Positions 7,839-16,418 of a stretch of 33,468 bases of DNA are shown piece after piece (the first letter of the stretch is position 1; every line of letters starts with the position of its first letter). The translations under genes were made by a program, and so were the position numbers. The stretch is from JAEZVV01 sp036652035 (GTDB lineage: Bacteria > Pseudomonadota > Gammaproteobacteria > Burkholderiales > Burkholderiaceae_F): assembly GCA_036652035.1 (NCBI GenBank), contig JAVVWR010000031.1, forward strand, positions 1 to 33,468, read 5' to 3'. The notes under the pieces are model-generated. The model was not told where the DNA came from and searched no databases. It saw only the letters and a list, made by a program, of their open reading frames with translations.

Positions 7839-8891
7839 TCACTTCCAGATGTTCCACGGCGTCTGCATCCAGACCGCCACCACGACCAGCCACACGAGCG
7901 TGATCGGAATGAAGACCTTCCAGCCCAGACGCATGATCTGGTCGTAGCGAAAGCGCGGGAAGGTGGCGCGGAACCAGATGAACATCGAGACCACGACGAA
8001 GGTCTTGGCGAACAGCCAGAACCAGGGCGAGATCATCTGCACGATCGCCGGCAGCGTGATGCCAAGCTGGGCAAGATCGAGCGGCGCGGCCCAGCCGCCA
8101 AGGAAGAAGACGGTTGCCAACATCGACAACAGAATCATGTTGGCGTATTCGGCGAGGAAGAAGACCGCAAAGCCCATGCCCGAGTATTCGATCATGTGGC
8201 CGGCGACGATCTCGCTCTCGCCTTCGACCACGTCGAAGGGGTGGCGGTTGGTTTCAGCCACGGCCGAGATCACGTAGATCACGAAGAGCGGCAGAAGCGG
8301 CAGCCAGTTCCACGACAGGAAGGTCAGGCCCAGGTCGGCCATCGAACCACGGTTTTGCGCGTCGACGATGCCGGTCATGTTCATCGTGCCCGACACCAGC
8401 AGCACGCTCACCAGCACAAAGCCCATCGCCAGCTCGTAGCTCACCATCTGGGCGGCGGCGCGCATCGAACCCAGGAAGGCGTACTTCGAGTTCGAGGCCC
8501 AGCCGGCGATGATCACGCCGTAGACGCCGACCGAGGTGATCGCCATCACGTAGAGCAGGCCGGCGTTGATGTCGGCCAGCACCACGCCGGGCGACAGCGG
8601 CACCACCGCCCAGGCGGCCAACGCCGGCATCATCACCAGCACCGGACCGATGTAGTAGAGCGCCTTATCCGCCTGGCTCGGGGTGATGACTTCCTTGAAG
8701 ATTAGCTTGACGGCGTCGGCGATCGGCTGGAGCAGACCCAGCGGGCCGACGCGATTCGGTCCGAGACGAATGTGCATCCAGGCGATCATCTTGCGTTCCC
8801 ACAGGGTGAGATACGCAACCGCGCCCAGCAGCGGCAGGACGAGAGCGACGATCATCGCCAGCGTCCACGCGACGGTGGTCATCATGTCCAT
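7839..8891 (-). CDS. nuoH: NADH-quinone oxidoreductase subunit H
   Basis: Membrane subunit forming much of the quinone-entry chamber of complex I. It has 350 residues and about eight helices. Family signatures are ERKMIAWMHIRLGPNRVGPLG and AETNRHPFDVVEGESEIVAG, the acidic loop facing the quinone site. The start ATG overlaps the nuoG stop (TGATG), indicating coupling. Length and motifs are normal. Confidence 0.97.
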   Translation of the reverse strand: MDMMTTVAWTLAMIVALVLPLLGAVAYLTLWERKMIAWMHIRLGPNRVGPLGLLQPIADAVKLIFKEVITPSQADKALYYIGPVLVMMPALAAWAVVPLSPGVVLADINAGLLYVMAITSVGVYGVIIAGWASNSKYAFLGSMRAAAQMVSYELAMGFVLVSVLLVSGTMNMTGIVDAQNRGSMADLGLTFLSWNWLPLLPLFVIYVISAVAETNRHPFDVVEGESEIVAGHMIEYSGMGFAVFFLAEYANMILLSMLATVFFLGGWAAPLDLAQLGITLPAIVQMISPWFWLFAKTFVVVSMFIWFRATFPRFRYDQIMRLGWKVFIPITLVWLVVVAVWMQTPWNIWK

Positions 8892-11221
8892 CAGGCACGC
8901 TCCAGCGAGATAGCACCGGTCATGGCACCGAGCGTGGCGGTGCTGGCGTGACCGGCGGCAAGCCGCACCACGCCATCGGGCAGGTTGTCATCGAGCGCGC
9001 ATTCGAGCAGGGCACTGGCCTCGCCCTGGACCACACGCGCCTTGTCGCCGGCGGCCAGACCGAACGCAGCCAAGGTCTTGCCATTGGCCATCGCGCGAGG
9101 CGCGCGAGCGTCGCGGGTCTTTTGCAGCGAAGCCGCGCGGCGGACGATGGCGTCGGTGAAGTAGATCGGCACATCGGCGATGCGCTGCGCGCCACCGGTG
9201 GTCGCCACGGGCACGGGCACAAGTGCGGGCACCAGCGCGGTGGCGTTCGACAGTTGCGGTTCGATTGCCGCCGGCAAGGCCGCGGCGCGAACGGCTTCGG
9301 CCGTGTCGAAGTCAAAGCCCGGAACGCCGAACAGATTGCCCAGCACTCGCAAGACCTTCCAGCCCGGACGCGTTTCGCCCAGAGGCGCGACGGTGCCGGC
9401 GAACGACTGCGCCCTGCCCTCGGTGTTGACGAAGCTGCCGGCGGTCTCGGTAAACGGAGCGATCGGCAGAATCGCGTCGGCGTACTCGAGCGCGCCCTTG
9501 GCATACGAGCCAAAGGCAATCACGCTGGCGGCCTGGCCCAGAGCGGCCATCGCCTGGGCCGGGTTGGCGCAGTCGACTTCGGGCTCGAGGTTCCACAGCA
9601 GATAGGCCTGGCGCGGCGACTCGAACATGGTGCGGGCGTTGAGGCCGCCGGCTTGCGGGGTCGCGCCAGTCAAATAGCCACCAACGCTGGTCGCCGCTTC
9701 GCCCAGGACGCCGAACTTCGCGCCGGTGGCCGCAGCAATCCACTGCGACCAGGCAGCGATCTGCGCCGCGTTGGCGTGCTGGACCGCGGCATTGCCCAGC
9801 AGGATCGCGCCGTTCTGGCCGGAGAGAAGGCTCTCGGCGATGCGCTTGGCGGGCTCGCCTGCGACCACACCGGCGACCGGGGCAGCGATGCCCTTGGCGA
9901 CAGCCACGGCGCTTGCCACTTCGGCCAGGGTCTGAACCCAGGCGTCGGGAGCGACGATGGCGCGCGCCGCAAGCGGCATCAGCAGATCGTCATCGACCGC
10001 GTGGATCACCGTCGCCTGAGCGCCGTGCTTGACGGCCTGGCGAATGCGCGAGGCCATCAAGGGCTGGTCCTTGCGCAGGAAGGAGCCCACCAGCAGCACG
10101 CGATCGAGCGTGTTGAGGTCAGCCACCTTCATGCCAAGCCAGGGCGCGCCAGCGCGCTGGCCATCGGCCGAGAAATCGGTCTGGCGCAGGCGGAAATCGA
10201 TGTTGTCCGAACCCAGGCCGCGCACCAGTTGCGCGAGCAGGTGCAGTTCTTCAACGGTGGCGAGCGGGCCAGCCGCCGCTGCAATGGCCGACGCGCCGTG
10301 CTTGGCCTGGATGTCGCCAACGGTGCGAGCGACGTAGTCAAGCGCGGTCGCCCAGTCGACTTCATGCCACTGGCCGTCGTGCTTGAGCATCGGGCGAGTG
10401 ATGCGGTCGCCCGCGGCGAGGCCTTCGTAGGCGAAGCGGTCGCGGTCGGAGATCCAGCACTCGTTCACCTCTTCGTTCTCGAGCGGAACCACGCGCAGGA
10501 CGCGGCCGGCTTTGCTCTGGACCACGAGGTTGGCGCCGAGCGAATCGTGCGGGCTGACCGACTTGCGGCGAGCCAGCTCCCAGGTGCGGGCTTCGTAACG
10601 GAAGGGCTTGGAGGTGAGCGCGCCCACCGGGCACAGGTCGATCATGTTGCCCGAGAGTTCGGAGTCAACCGACTGACCCACGAAGGACAGGATCTCCGAA
10701 TGCTCGCCGCGGCCGCCCATGCCCAGCTCCATCACCCCGGCGACTTCCTGGCCGAAGCGGACGCAGCGCGTGCAGTGGATGCAGCGGCTCATTTCCTCGG
10801 CCGAAACCAGCGGGCCGATGTTCTTGTGGAACACCACGCGCTTTTCCTCGGCGTAGCGGCTGGCGGTGCCGCCGTAGCCCATGGCCAGGTCTTGCAGCTG
10901 GCACTCGCCGCCCTGGTCGCAGATGGGGCAGTCGAGCGGGTGGTTGATCAGCAGAAATTCCATCACCGACTTCTGCGCGGCTTTTGCCTTGTCGCTATGG
11001 GTGTGGACGACCATGCCCGGGGTGACGGGCGTGGCGCAGGCCGGCAGGGGCTTGGGCGCCTTTTCGACCTCGACCAGACACATGCGGCAGCTCGCCGCGA
11101 TCGACAATTTCTTGTGGTAGCAGAAGTGCGGGATGTAGACATCGGCCTGGGCAGCGGCCTGGATCACCATGCTGCCGGGGGCGACTTCCAGCTTCTTGCC
11201 ATCGATTTCGATTTCAACCAT
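8891..11221 (-). CDS. nuoG: NADH-quinone oxidoreductase subunit G
   Basis: Large Fe-S subunit of the NADH-oxidising arm. It has 776 residues. Cys34, 45, 48, 62 bind [2Fe-2S] N1b; His94 with Cys98, 101, 107 bind N5; Cys147, 150, 153, 197 bind N4. The remainder is the molybdopterin-oxidoreductase-like domain without a molybdenum role. The four Cys for the off-path cluster N7 (expected near residue 230) are absent: that stretch reads ARRKSVSPHDSLGAN. The C-terminal half is Ala/Pro-rich and less conserved. It begins 6 bases after nuoF. Confidence 0.97.
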   Translation of the reverse strand: MVEIEIDGKKLEVAPGSMVIQAAAQADVYIPHFCYHKKLSIAASCRMCLVEVEKAPKPLPACATPVTPGMVVHTHSDKAKAAQKSVMEFLLINHPLDCPICDQGGECQLQDLAMGYGGTASRYAEEKRVVFHKNIGPLVSAEEMSRCIHCTRCVRFGQEVAGVMELGMGGRGEHSEILSFVGQSVDSELSGNMIDLCPVGALTSKPFRYEARTWELARRKSVSPHDSLGANLVVQSKAGRVLRVVPLENEEVNECWISDRDRFAYEGLAAGDRITRPMLKHDGQWHEVDWATALDYVARTVGDIQAKHGASAIAAAAGPLATVEELHLLAQLVRGLGSDNIDFRLRQTDFSADGQRAGAPWLGMKVADLNTLDRVLLVGSFLRKDQPLMASRIRQAVKHGAQATVIHAVDDDLLMPLAARAIVAPDAWVQTLAEVASAVAVAKGIAAPVAGVVAGEPAKRIAESLLSGQNGAILLGNAAVQHANAAQIAAWSQWIAAATGAKFGVLGEAATSVGGYLTGATPQAGGLNARTMFESPRQAYLLWNLEPEVDCANPAQAMAALGQAASVIAFGSYAKGALEYADAILPIAPFTETAGSFVNTEGRAQSFAGTVAPLGETRPGWKVLRVLGNLFGVPGFDFDTAEAVRAAALPAAIEPQLSNATALVPALVPVPVATTGGAQRIADVPIYFTDAIVRRAASLQKTRDARAPRAMANGKTLAAFGLAAGDKARVVQGEASALLECALDDNLPDGVVRLAAGHASTATLGAMTGAISLERA

Positions 11222-11227
11222 GGCTCG

Positions 11228-12532
11228 TCACACGTAGTCGGGCACAAGGCAGCGCTTGTGTTCGACGTGGTAGGCAAATTCGTCGTGGAAGTGCTTCACA
11301 AAGGAGCGCACCGGCATTGCCGCGGCATCGCCGAGCGCGCAGATCGTGCGGCCCTGGATGTTGTCGGCGATCGAGTTGAGCAGGTCCAGGTCTTCGGGCC
11401 GGCCCTGGCCGTGCTCGATGCGATGAATCACGCGCCAGAGCCAGCCCGTGCCTTCGCGGCAAGGGGTGCACTGGCCGCACGACTCTTCGTAGTAGAAGTA
11501 GGCGAGCCGCTCGAGCGAACGCACCATGCAGCGGGTCTCGTCCATCACGATCACCGCGCCCGAACCCAGCATCGACCCGGCCTTGCTGATCGAGTCGTAG
11601 TCCATGTCGCAGGCCATCATCTGCTCGCCGGTCAAGACCGGCATCGACGAGCCGCCCGGGATCACCGCCTTGATCTTCTTGCCATCGCGCATGCCGCCGG
11701 CGAGTTCAAGCAGAGTGGCAAACGGCGTTCCCAGCGGGATCTCGTAGTTGCCGGGGCGCGCCACGTCGCCCGAGATCGAGAAGATCTTGGTGCCGCCGTT
11801 GTTGGGCTTGCCCATCTCCAGGAAGGCTTCGCCCCCGTGGTTGATGATGAAGGGCACCGCGGCGAAGGTCTCGGTGTTGTTGATCGTGGTCGGCTTGCCG
11901 TAGAGGCCGAAGCTCGCCGGGAACGGCGGCTTGAAGCGCGGCTGGCCCTTCTTGCCTTCGAGCGACTCGAGCAGCGCGGTCTCTTCGCCGCAGATGTAGG
12001 CGCCGTAACCGTGCGAGGCGTGGAGCTGAAAACTGAACTCGGAGCCGAGGATGTTGTGGCCCAGAAGGCCGGCGGCACGCGCTTCCTCGATGGCTTCCTC
12101 GAAGCGCTGATAGTCGGCCCAGATCTCGCCGTGGATGTAGTTGTAGCCCACGGTAATGCCCATCGCGTAGGCGGCGATCGCCATGCCCTCGATCACGATG
12201 TGCGGGTTGTAGCGAATGATGTCGCGGTCCTTGAAGGTCCCGGGCTCACCCTCGTCGGTATTGCACACGAGGTACTTCTGCCCCGGGAACTGACGCGGCA
12301 TGAAGCTCCACTTCAGCCCGGTCGGAAAGCCCGCACCGCCGCGGCCGCGCAGGGCCGACTTCTTCATCTCGGCGATCACCGCATCCGGCGTGATGCCCTC
12401 AGCAATGATTCTGCGCAGCGCCGCGTAACCGCCGCGCGACTCGTAGTCCTTCAGGCGCCAGTTCGTGCCATCGAGACCGGCGAGGATCACCGGCTTGATG
12501 TGTCGGCCGTGGAAGCAGGTTTCCTGGCTCAT
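11228..12532 (-). CDS. nuoF: NADH-quinone oxidoreductase subunit F
   Basis: NADH- and FMN-binding subunit where electrons enter complex I. It has 434 residues from the ATG at 12532. The glycine-rich GRGGAGFPTGLKWSF at residues 63-77 and NTDEGEPGTFKDR at 91-103 form the nucleotide/FMN sites. Cys352, 355, 358 (SCGQCTPCREG) and Cys398 bind cluster N3. The open frame continues upstream, but that sequence is nuoE read out of frame. The ATG overlaps the nuoE stop by ATGA. Confidence 0.97.
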   Translation of the reverse strand: MSQETCFHGRHIKPVILAGLDGTNWRLKDYESRGGYAALRRIIAEGITPDAVIAEMKKSALRGRGGAGFPTGLKWSFMPRQFPGQKYLVCNTDEGEPGTFKDRDIIRYNPHIVIEGMAIAAYAMGITVGYNYIHGEIWADYQRFEEAIEEARAAGLLGHNILGSEFSFQLHASHGYGAYICGEETALLESLEGKKGQPRFKPPFPASFGLYGKPTTINNTETFAAVPFIINHGGEAFLEMGKPNNGGTKIFSISGDVARPGNYEIPLGTPFATLLELAGGMRDGKKIKAVIPGGSSMPVLTGEQMMACDMDYDSISKAGSMLGSGAVIVMDETRCMVRSLERLAYFYYEESCGQCTPCREGTGWLWRVIHRIEHGQGRPEDLDLLNSIADNIQGRTICALGDAAAMPVRSFVKHFHDEFAYHVEHKRCLVPDYV

Positions 12533-13038
12533 GCCTGCCCCTTGAGTTCGGCGATCAGGGCGTCGATCTTGTCGCGGCTCATGAAGCTTTCCATGCGCTC
12601 GTTGTTGACGATCATCACCGGCGCGTCGCCGCAGGCGCCCATGCACTCGCCTTCCTTCAAGGTAAAGCAGCCGTCGGCGGTGGTCTCGCCGAAATCGATG
12701 CCGAGCTTCTCCTTGAGATAGGCGGCCGCCCCCTTGGCGCCCGAGAGCGCGCACGGCAGGTTGGTGCAGATGACAACCTTGAAGCGGCCAGGCTGAGCCA
12801 GGTCGTACATGTTGTAGAAGCTCGCCACCTCGAACACGGCGATCGGCGCCATGCCAAGGATGGCGGCAATCTCGCGCATCACTTCGGGCGAGAGCCAGCC
12901 GAGCTGACGCTGCGCGTGAGCGAGCGCGGCAATCACGGCCGACTGCTTGTGTTCGGCAGGGAACTTGGCGATCTCTCGATCGATCTTGGCGAGGGTCTCG
13001 GCCGTGAGCAGCGATTGGGTTTGCGGCACCGCGTTCAT
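12529..13038 (-). CDS. nuoE: NADH-quinone oxidoreductase subunit E
   Basis: Thioredoxin-like [2Fe-2S] subunit of the NADH arm. It has 169 residues. Cys91, 96, 132 and 136 (CTNLPC and CMGAC) are the N1a ligands; VFEVASFYNMY is the family signature. It starts 3 bases after nuoD ends and overlaps nuoF by 4 bases. Length is typical. Confidence 0.97.
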   Translation of the reverse strand: MNAVPQTQSLLTAETLAKIDREIAKFPAEHKQSAVIAALAHAQRQLGWLSPEVMREIAAILGMAPIAVFEVASFYNMYDLAQPGRFKVVICTNLPCALSGAKGAAAYLKEKLGIDFGETTADGCFTLKEGECMGACGDAPVMIVNNERMESFMSRDKIDALIAELKGQA

Positions 13039-13041
13039 GTC

Positions 13042-14295
13042 TTACCTGTCGATTTCGCCGAACACGATGTCCTGCGTCCCGATGATGGTCACCGCGTCGG
13101 CGATCATGTGCCCGCGCGCCATCATGTCGAGGCCTTGCAGGTGCACGAAACCCGGCGCGCGGATCTTGAGCCGATACGGCTTGTTGGCGCCGTCGGACAC
13201 CAGATAGATGCCGAACTCGCCCTTGGGGTGCTCGACGGCCGAGTAGGCCTCGCCCGGCGGCACGTGGAAACCTTCGGTAAAGAGCTTGAAGTGATGGATC
13301 AGCTCTTCCATGTTGGACTTCATCTCGACGCGCGACGGCGGCGCGACCTTGTGGTCGGCGCTGATCACCGGGCCGGGGTTGGCGCGCAGCCACGCCACGC
13401 ACTGCTCGATGATGCGGTTGGCCTGACGCATCTCGGCCACGCGCACCAGGTAGCGGTCGTAGCTGTCGCCATTGACGCCCACCGGGACGTCAAAGTCCAT
13501 GCGGTCGTAGACCTCGTAGGGCTGCTTCTTGCGCAGGTCCCACGCAATGCCGGAACCGCGCAGCATCGGGCCGGTAAAGCCCCACGCCATGGCCTGCTCG
13601 GGGCTGACCACGCCGATGCCCACCAGGCGCTGCTTCCAGATCCGGTTGTCGGTCAGCAGGGTCTCGTACTCGTCGACGTGCTTGGGGAACTTCTTGGTGA
13701 AGGCCTCGATGAAATCGAGCACCGAGCCGTCGCGCTCTTCGTTCAAGCGAGCGGTCTCGCGCGCGTTGCGGTACTTCGACGGCTTGTGCTTGGGCATCGC
13801 GTCGGGCAGGTCGCGGTAGACACCGCCCGGACGGTAGTAGGCCGCGTGCATGCGCGCGCCGGAGACCGCTTCGTAGACGTCGAACAGGTCTTCGCGCTCG
13901 CGGAAGGCATACAGCAGAACCGCCATCGCACCGACGTCGAGACCATGGGCGCCAATCCACAACAAGTGGTTGAGGATGCGGGTGATCTCGTCGAACATCA
14001 CGCGGATGTACTGAGCACGCTCGGGCACTTCAACGCCCAGGAGCTTCTCGATCGCCATCACGTAGGCATGCTCGTTGGCCATCATCGACACGTAGTCGAG
14101 GCGGTCCATGTACGGCACCGACTGCAGGTAGGTGCGGGTCTCGGCGAGCTTTTCGGTAGCGCGGTGCAAGAGGCCGATGTGCGGGTCGGCGCGTTCGATG
14201 ACTTCGCCGTCGAGCTCGAGCACCAGGCGCAGCACGCCGTGCGCGGCCGGGTGCTGCGGGCCGAAGTTCAGGGTGTAATTCTTGATTTCAGCCAT
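13042..14295 (-). CDS. nuoD: NADH-quinone oxidoreductase subunit D
   Basis: 49-kDa-type subunit that with NuoB forms the quinone-reduction site. It has 417 residues from the ATG at 14295. NFGPQHPAAHG near the N terminus contains His19, and YMDRLDY contains Tyr68; these probably correspond to the His/Tyr pair that contacts the quinone head group. RGSGIAWDLRK and PPGEAYSAVEHPKGEFG are family signatures. The frame is open upstream into nuoC, but only the MAEIKNYTLNFGPQH start matches the family. It begins 1 base after nuoC ends. Confidence 0.97.
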   Translation of the reverse strand: MAEIKNYTLNFGPQHPAAHGVLRLVLELDGEVIERADPHIGLLHRATEKLAETRTYLQSVPYMDRLDYVSMMANEHAYVMAIEKLLGVEVPERAQYIRVMFDEITRILNHLLWIGAHGLDVGAMAVLLYAFREREDLFDVYEAVSGARMHAAYYRPGGVYRDLPDAMPKHKPSKYRNARETARLNEERDGSVLDFIEAFTKKFPKHVDEYETLLTDNRIWKQRLVGIGVVSPEQAMAWGFTGPMLRGSGIAWDLRKKQPYEVYDRMDFDVPVGVNGDSYDRYLVRVAEMRQANRIIEQCVAWLRANPGPVISADHKVAPPSRVEMKSNMEELIHHFKLFTEGFHVPPGEAYSAVEHPKGEFGIYLVSDGANKPYRLKIRAPGFVHLQGLDMMARGHMIADAVTIIGTQDIVFGEIDR

Positions 14296-14296
14296 A

Positions 14297-14890
14297 TCAG
14301 TGCCCGGCGTAGCCGTCCTCGCGAATGATGCGGGGCGTGTTCTCGCGCGGCTCGATCGACACCGGCTGGTAGACGACTCGCCTGGCCTCAGGGTCGTAGC
14401 GCATCTCGACATAACCAGAGACCGGGAAGTCCTTGCGGAACGGATGCCCGACGAAGCCGTAATCGGTGAGGATGCGGCGCAGATCCGGGTGGCCTTCGAA
14501 GACGATGCCGTAGAGATCGAAGGCTTCACGCTCGAACCAGCCCACGGCTGGCCACACATGAACCAGCGAAGGCAGCAGCGGCAGATCGTCATCGACACAG
14601 AAGGCGCGCACCCGCAGGCGCCAGTTATGCGCAAGCGACAAGAGGTGAACGGCGGCGGCAAAGCGCGGGCCAGTGTGCTCGCCATTGCCGTAGGCGGAAT
14701 AGTCGAGGCCGCACAGATCGATCATCTGCTCAAAGCGCAGGTCAGGCGCGTCACGCAGGATGGTCATCGCTTCGAGATAGTCCGCCGCGGCAACAACAAC
14801 GGTGACTTCGCCCAGGGCAAGATCGAGCGACGCAATGCGGTCGCCGAGCCCAAGCTTGAGGTTCTCGACCAGGGTTTCGAGACGGGTCAT
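14297..14890 (-). CDS. nuoC: NADH-quinone oxidoreductase subunit C
   Basis: 30-kDa-type subunit of the peripheral arm. It has 197 residues from the ATG at 14890. The signature WFEREAFDLYGIVFEGHPDL followed by RRILTDYGF and GHPFRKDFP is clear. The open frame continues upstream over nuoB, but the MTRLETLVENLK start gives the usual length. NuoC and NuoD are separate here, not fused as in E. coli. Confidence 0.96.
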   Translation of the reverse strand: MTRLETLVENLKLGLGDRIASLDLALGEVTVVVAAADYLEAMTILRDAPDLRFEQMIDLCGLDYSAYGNGEHTGPRFAAAVHLLSLAHNWRLRVRAFCVDDDLPLLPSLVHVWPAVGWFEREAFDLYGIVFEGHPDLRRILTDYGFVGHPFRKDFPVSGYVEMRYDPEARRVVYQPVSIEPRENTPRIIREDGYAGH

Positions 14891-14913
14891 GGTGGCTCTC
14901 GTCCGCCGCTGAG

Positions 14914-15390
14914 CTAGCGGGCGATGGTGTTGGTGCGTTGGATCTTGGCCTGCAGCTGGATCAAGCCGTAGATGAGGGCCTCGGCCGTGGGCGGGCAACC
15001 GGGCACGTAGACGTCGACCGGCACGATGCGATCACAGCCGCGAACGACGGAATAGGAATAGTGGTAGTAGCCGCCGCCGTTGGCGCACGAGCCCATCGAC
15101 AAGACCCAGCGCGGCTCGGCCATCTGGTCGTAGACCTTGCGCAGCGCGGGCGCCATCTTGTTGCAGAGCGTGCCGGCCACGATCATCAGATCGGACTGCC
15201 GCGGGCTGGGACGAAACATGATTCCGAAGCGGTCGAGGTCGTAGCGGGAAGCGCCCGCGTGCATCATCTCAACCGCGCAGCACGCAAGACCGAAGGTCAT
15301 GGGCCACATGGAACCGGTCTTGGACCAGTTGATCAGCTTGTCGACACTGGTCGTGACAAAGCCTTCGTTCAAAACGCCATCGATTGCCAT
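14914..15390 (-). CDS. nuoB: NADH-quinone oxidoreductase subunit B
   Basis: Carries the terminal [4Fe-4S] cluster N2 that reduces quinone. It has 158 residues from the ATG at 15390, preceded by GGGGAAG. Cys37, Cys38, Cys102 and Cys132 are the N2 ligands, including the unusual adjacent CC pair. GSCANGGGYYHYSYSVVRGCD and YVPGCPPTAEALIYG are family signatures. It starts 13 bases after nuoA. Confidence 0.97.
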   Translation of the reverse strand: MAIDGVLNEGFVTTSVDKLINWSKTGSMWPMTFGLACCAVEMMHAGASRYDLDRFGIMFRPSPRQSDLMIVAGTLCNKMAPALRKVYDQMAEPRWVLSMGSCANGGGYYHYSYSVVRGCDRIVPVDVYVPGCPPTAEALIYGLIQLQAKIQRTNTIAR

Positions 15391-15403
15391 CCCGACTTCC
15401 CCA

Positions 15404-15781
15404 TCATTCCCAGTTGAGCGCGCCCTTCTTCCACTCGTACACAAATCCCACTGTGAGGATGCCGAGGAAGATCATCATGGACCAGAAACCGATGCTCCAG
15501 ACGCCAAGGTCTCCGAGCACGGCAGCCCAGGGAAAAAGGAAGGCAATCTCGAGATCGAAAAGAATGAAGAGAATGGCAACGAGGTAGTAGCGGACGTCGA
15601 ATTTCATCCGCGCGTCTTCGAAGGCTTCGAAGCCACACTCGTAGGGGGAGAGCTTTTCGGGATCGGGGCGACTGGGCCCCAGCAGAAGACCGACAAGGAT
15701 CGGAGCGATGCCGATCGCAATGCCAACCAGGATAAACAGCAGAATCGGTAGATACGATTCGAGACTCAATCCCTGGCTCAC
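15404..15781 (-). CDS. nuoA: NADH-quinone oxidoreductase subunit A (GTG start)
   Basis: Small membrane subunit and first gene of the nuo operon. It has 125 residues and three helices. SPYECGFEAFEDARMKFDVRYY is the conserved loop with the single conserved Cys, which switches exposure with enzyme state in this family. No ATG is available. I chose the GTG at 15781 because GAGGA lies 7 bases upstream; another GTG at 15802 would add seven residues. The operon promoter must lie in the 87 bases before it or further upstream of the tRNA; I could not identify a strong one. Confidence 0.94.
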   Translation of the reverse strand: MSQGLSLESYLPILLFILVGIAIGIAPILVGLLLGPSRPDPEKLSPYECGFEAFEDARMKFDVRYYLVAILFILFDLEIAFLFPWAAVLGDLGVWSIGFWSMMIFLGILTVGFVYEWKKGALNWE

Positions 15782-15868
15782 TGCAGATTCCTCGCAATAC
15801 ACGACCCAAAAGTTTCTTTCGGATCGACTATCGGAGAGCCGCCCATTTGGGCGTCCCTAGCTATTGGA

Positions 15869-15953
15869 TGGTGCCGTCGGCGAGATTCGAACTCGCACAG
15901 GTTTCCCCGCCACCCCCTCAAGATGGTGTGTCTACCAATTTCACCACGACGGC
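15869..15953 (-). tRNA. tRNA-Leu (anticodon GAG)
   Basis: A class II tRNA read on the minus strand. The acceptor stem GCCGTCG/CGACGGC is perfect, the D arm is GTG..CAC with GGTAGA, the anticodon stem is CCATC/GGTGG with loop TTGAGGG (anticodon at 15917-15919), then a long variable arm and the T arm GCGAG-TTCGAAT-CTCGC. The 3' ACCA is encoded. The anticodon GAG reads CTC and CTT codons. It lies between secG and nuoA. Confidence 0.96.
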
Positions 15954-15966
15954 ATTTCAGCTAGGG

Positions 15967-15972
15967 ATTCTA
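15967..15972 (-). promoter_or_regulatory. extended -10 promoter candidate for tRNA-Leu
   Basis: TGGTAGAAT (TG, one base, then TAGAAT) ends about 13 bases before the 5' end of the tRNA, so transcription would start a few bases before the mature end. The -35 region is weak, as is common for extended -10 promoters. It could also serve nuoA by read-through. Confidence 0.45.
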
Positions 15973-15996
15973 CCAGAATATTCCCGGCGAATCTTG

Positions 15997-16037
15997 CGCT
16001 GCAGCGAGAGGAGGAATATTTCGCTGCAGCAGAGAGA
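15997..16037. repeat. imperfect direct repeat between secG and tRNA-Leu
   Basis: CGCTGCAGCGAGAGGA (15997-16012) and CGCTGCAGCAGAGAGA (16022-16037) share 12 of 16 bases; each contains the palindrome GCTGCAGC. Nearby GGAATATT/AATATTCC copies form an inverted repeat. In the secG mRNA these could fold into a 3' structure. Confidence 0.5.
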
Positions 16038-16043
16038 CGAATT

Positions 16044-16397
16044 CTACTTCGGAATTTCGTTCGATTTGGGCGCTTCGACAGGCTGATTAGGGTTATTCGT
16101 AATGCCACCCTGCTCAACTGTGCCCAGAACACCACCCTTGGGAGCTTGTGCGACCGGAGCGCGCGAGGTGCTCACTGTCAGACCAATCGTTGCCACGAAA
16201 AAAAATGTTGCCGCGATCGCCGTGGCACGCGACAGAAAGTTCGCCGAACCAGTCGCGCCGAACAGCGAGCCCGACGCGCCGCCGCCAAATGCCGCCCCCA
16301 TGTCAGCGCCTTTGCCGTGCTGGAGCAGCACAAGAATGATCACCGCCACAGAGGACAGCACCTGGATCACGATCATGAGCGAAGTCAGCCAGTGCAT
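16044..16397 (-). CDS. secG: preprotein translocase subunit SecG
   Basis: Inner-membrane subunit of SecYEG that aids protein export. It has 117 residues with two membrane helices (VIQVLSSVAVIILVLLQHGK and ATAIAATFFFVATIGLTV) linked by the conserved loop GKGADMGAAFGGGASGSLFG. The Pro/Asn-rich tail is typical for betaproteobacteria. It follows tpiA by 21 bases, so the two are probably co-transcribed. Confidence 0.95.
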   Translation of the reverse strand: MHWLTSLMIVIQVLSSVAVIILVLLQHGKGADMGAAFGGGASGSLFGATGSANFLSRATAIAATFFFVATIGLTVSTSRAPVAQAPKGGVLGTVEQGGITNNPNQPVEAPKSNEIPK

Positions 16398-16418
16398 GTT
16401 GTATCTCAGCCTTGAAAA

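Noticed and set aside
8948..12721. 1257-codon plus-strand open frame antisense to nuoG-nuoF
   Set aside because: Long stop-free antisense frames are expected in GC-rich coding DNA. The opposite strand encodes NuoG and NuoF with all Fe-S ligands, and this frame has low-complexity, Arg/His/Asp-rich composition typical of a shadow.
13042..14685. 547-codon version of nuoD and 724-codon version of nuoF (11228-13402)
   Set aside because: The extra N-terminal parts are upstream nuo genes read out of frame; family-matching starts with coupled overlaps lie at 14295 and 12532.
15847..16086. 79-codon plus-strand frame across the tRNA-Leu
   Set aside because: It reads the antisense of a tRNA gene (SARFELAQVS is the familiar antisense-tRNA peptide), so it is a classic false gene.
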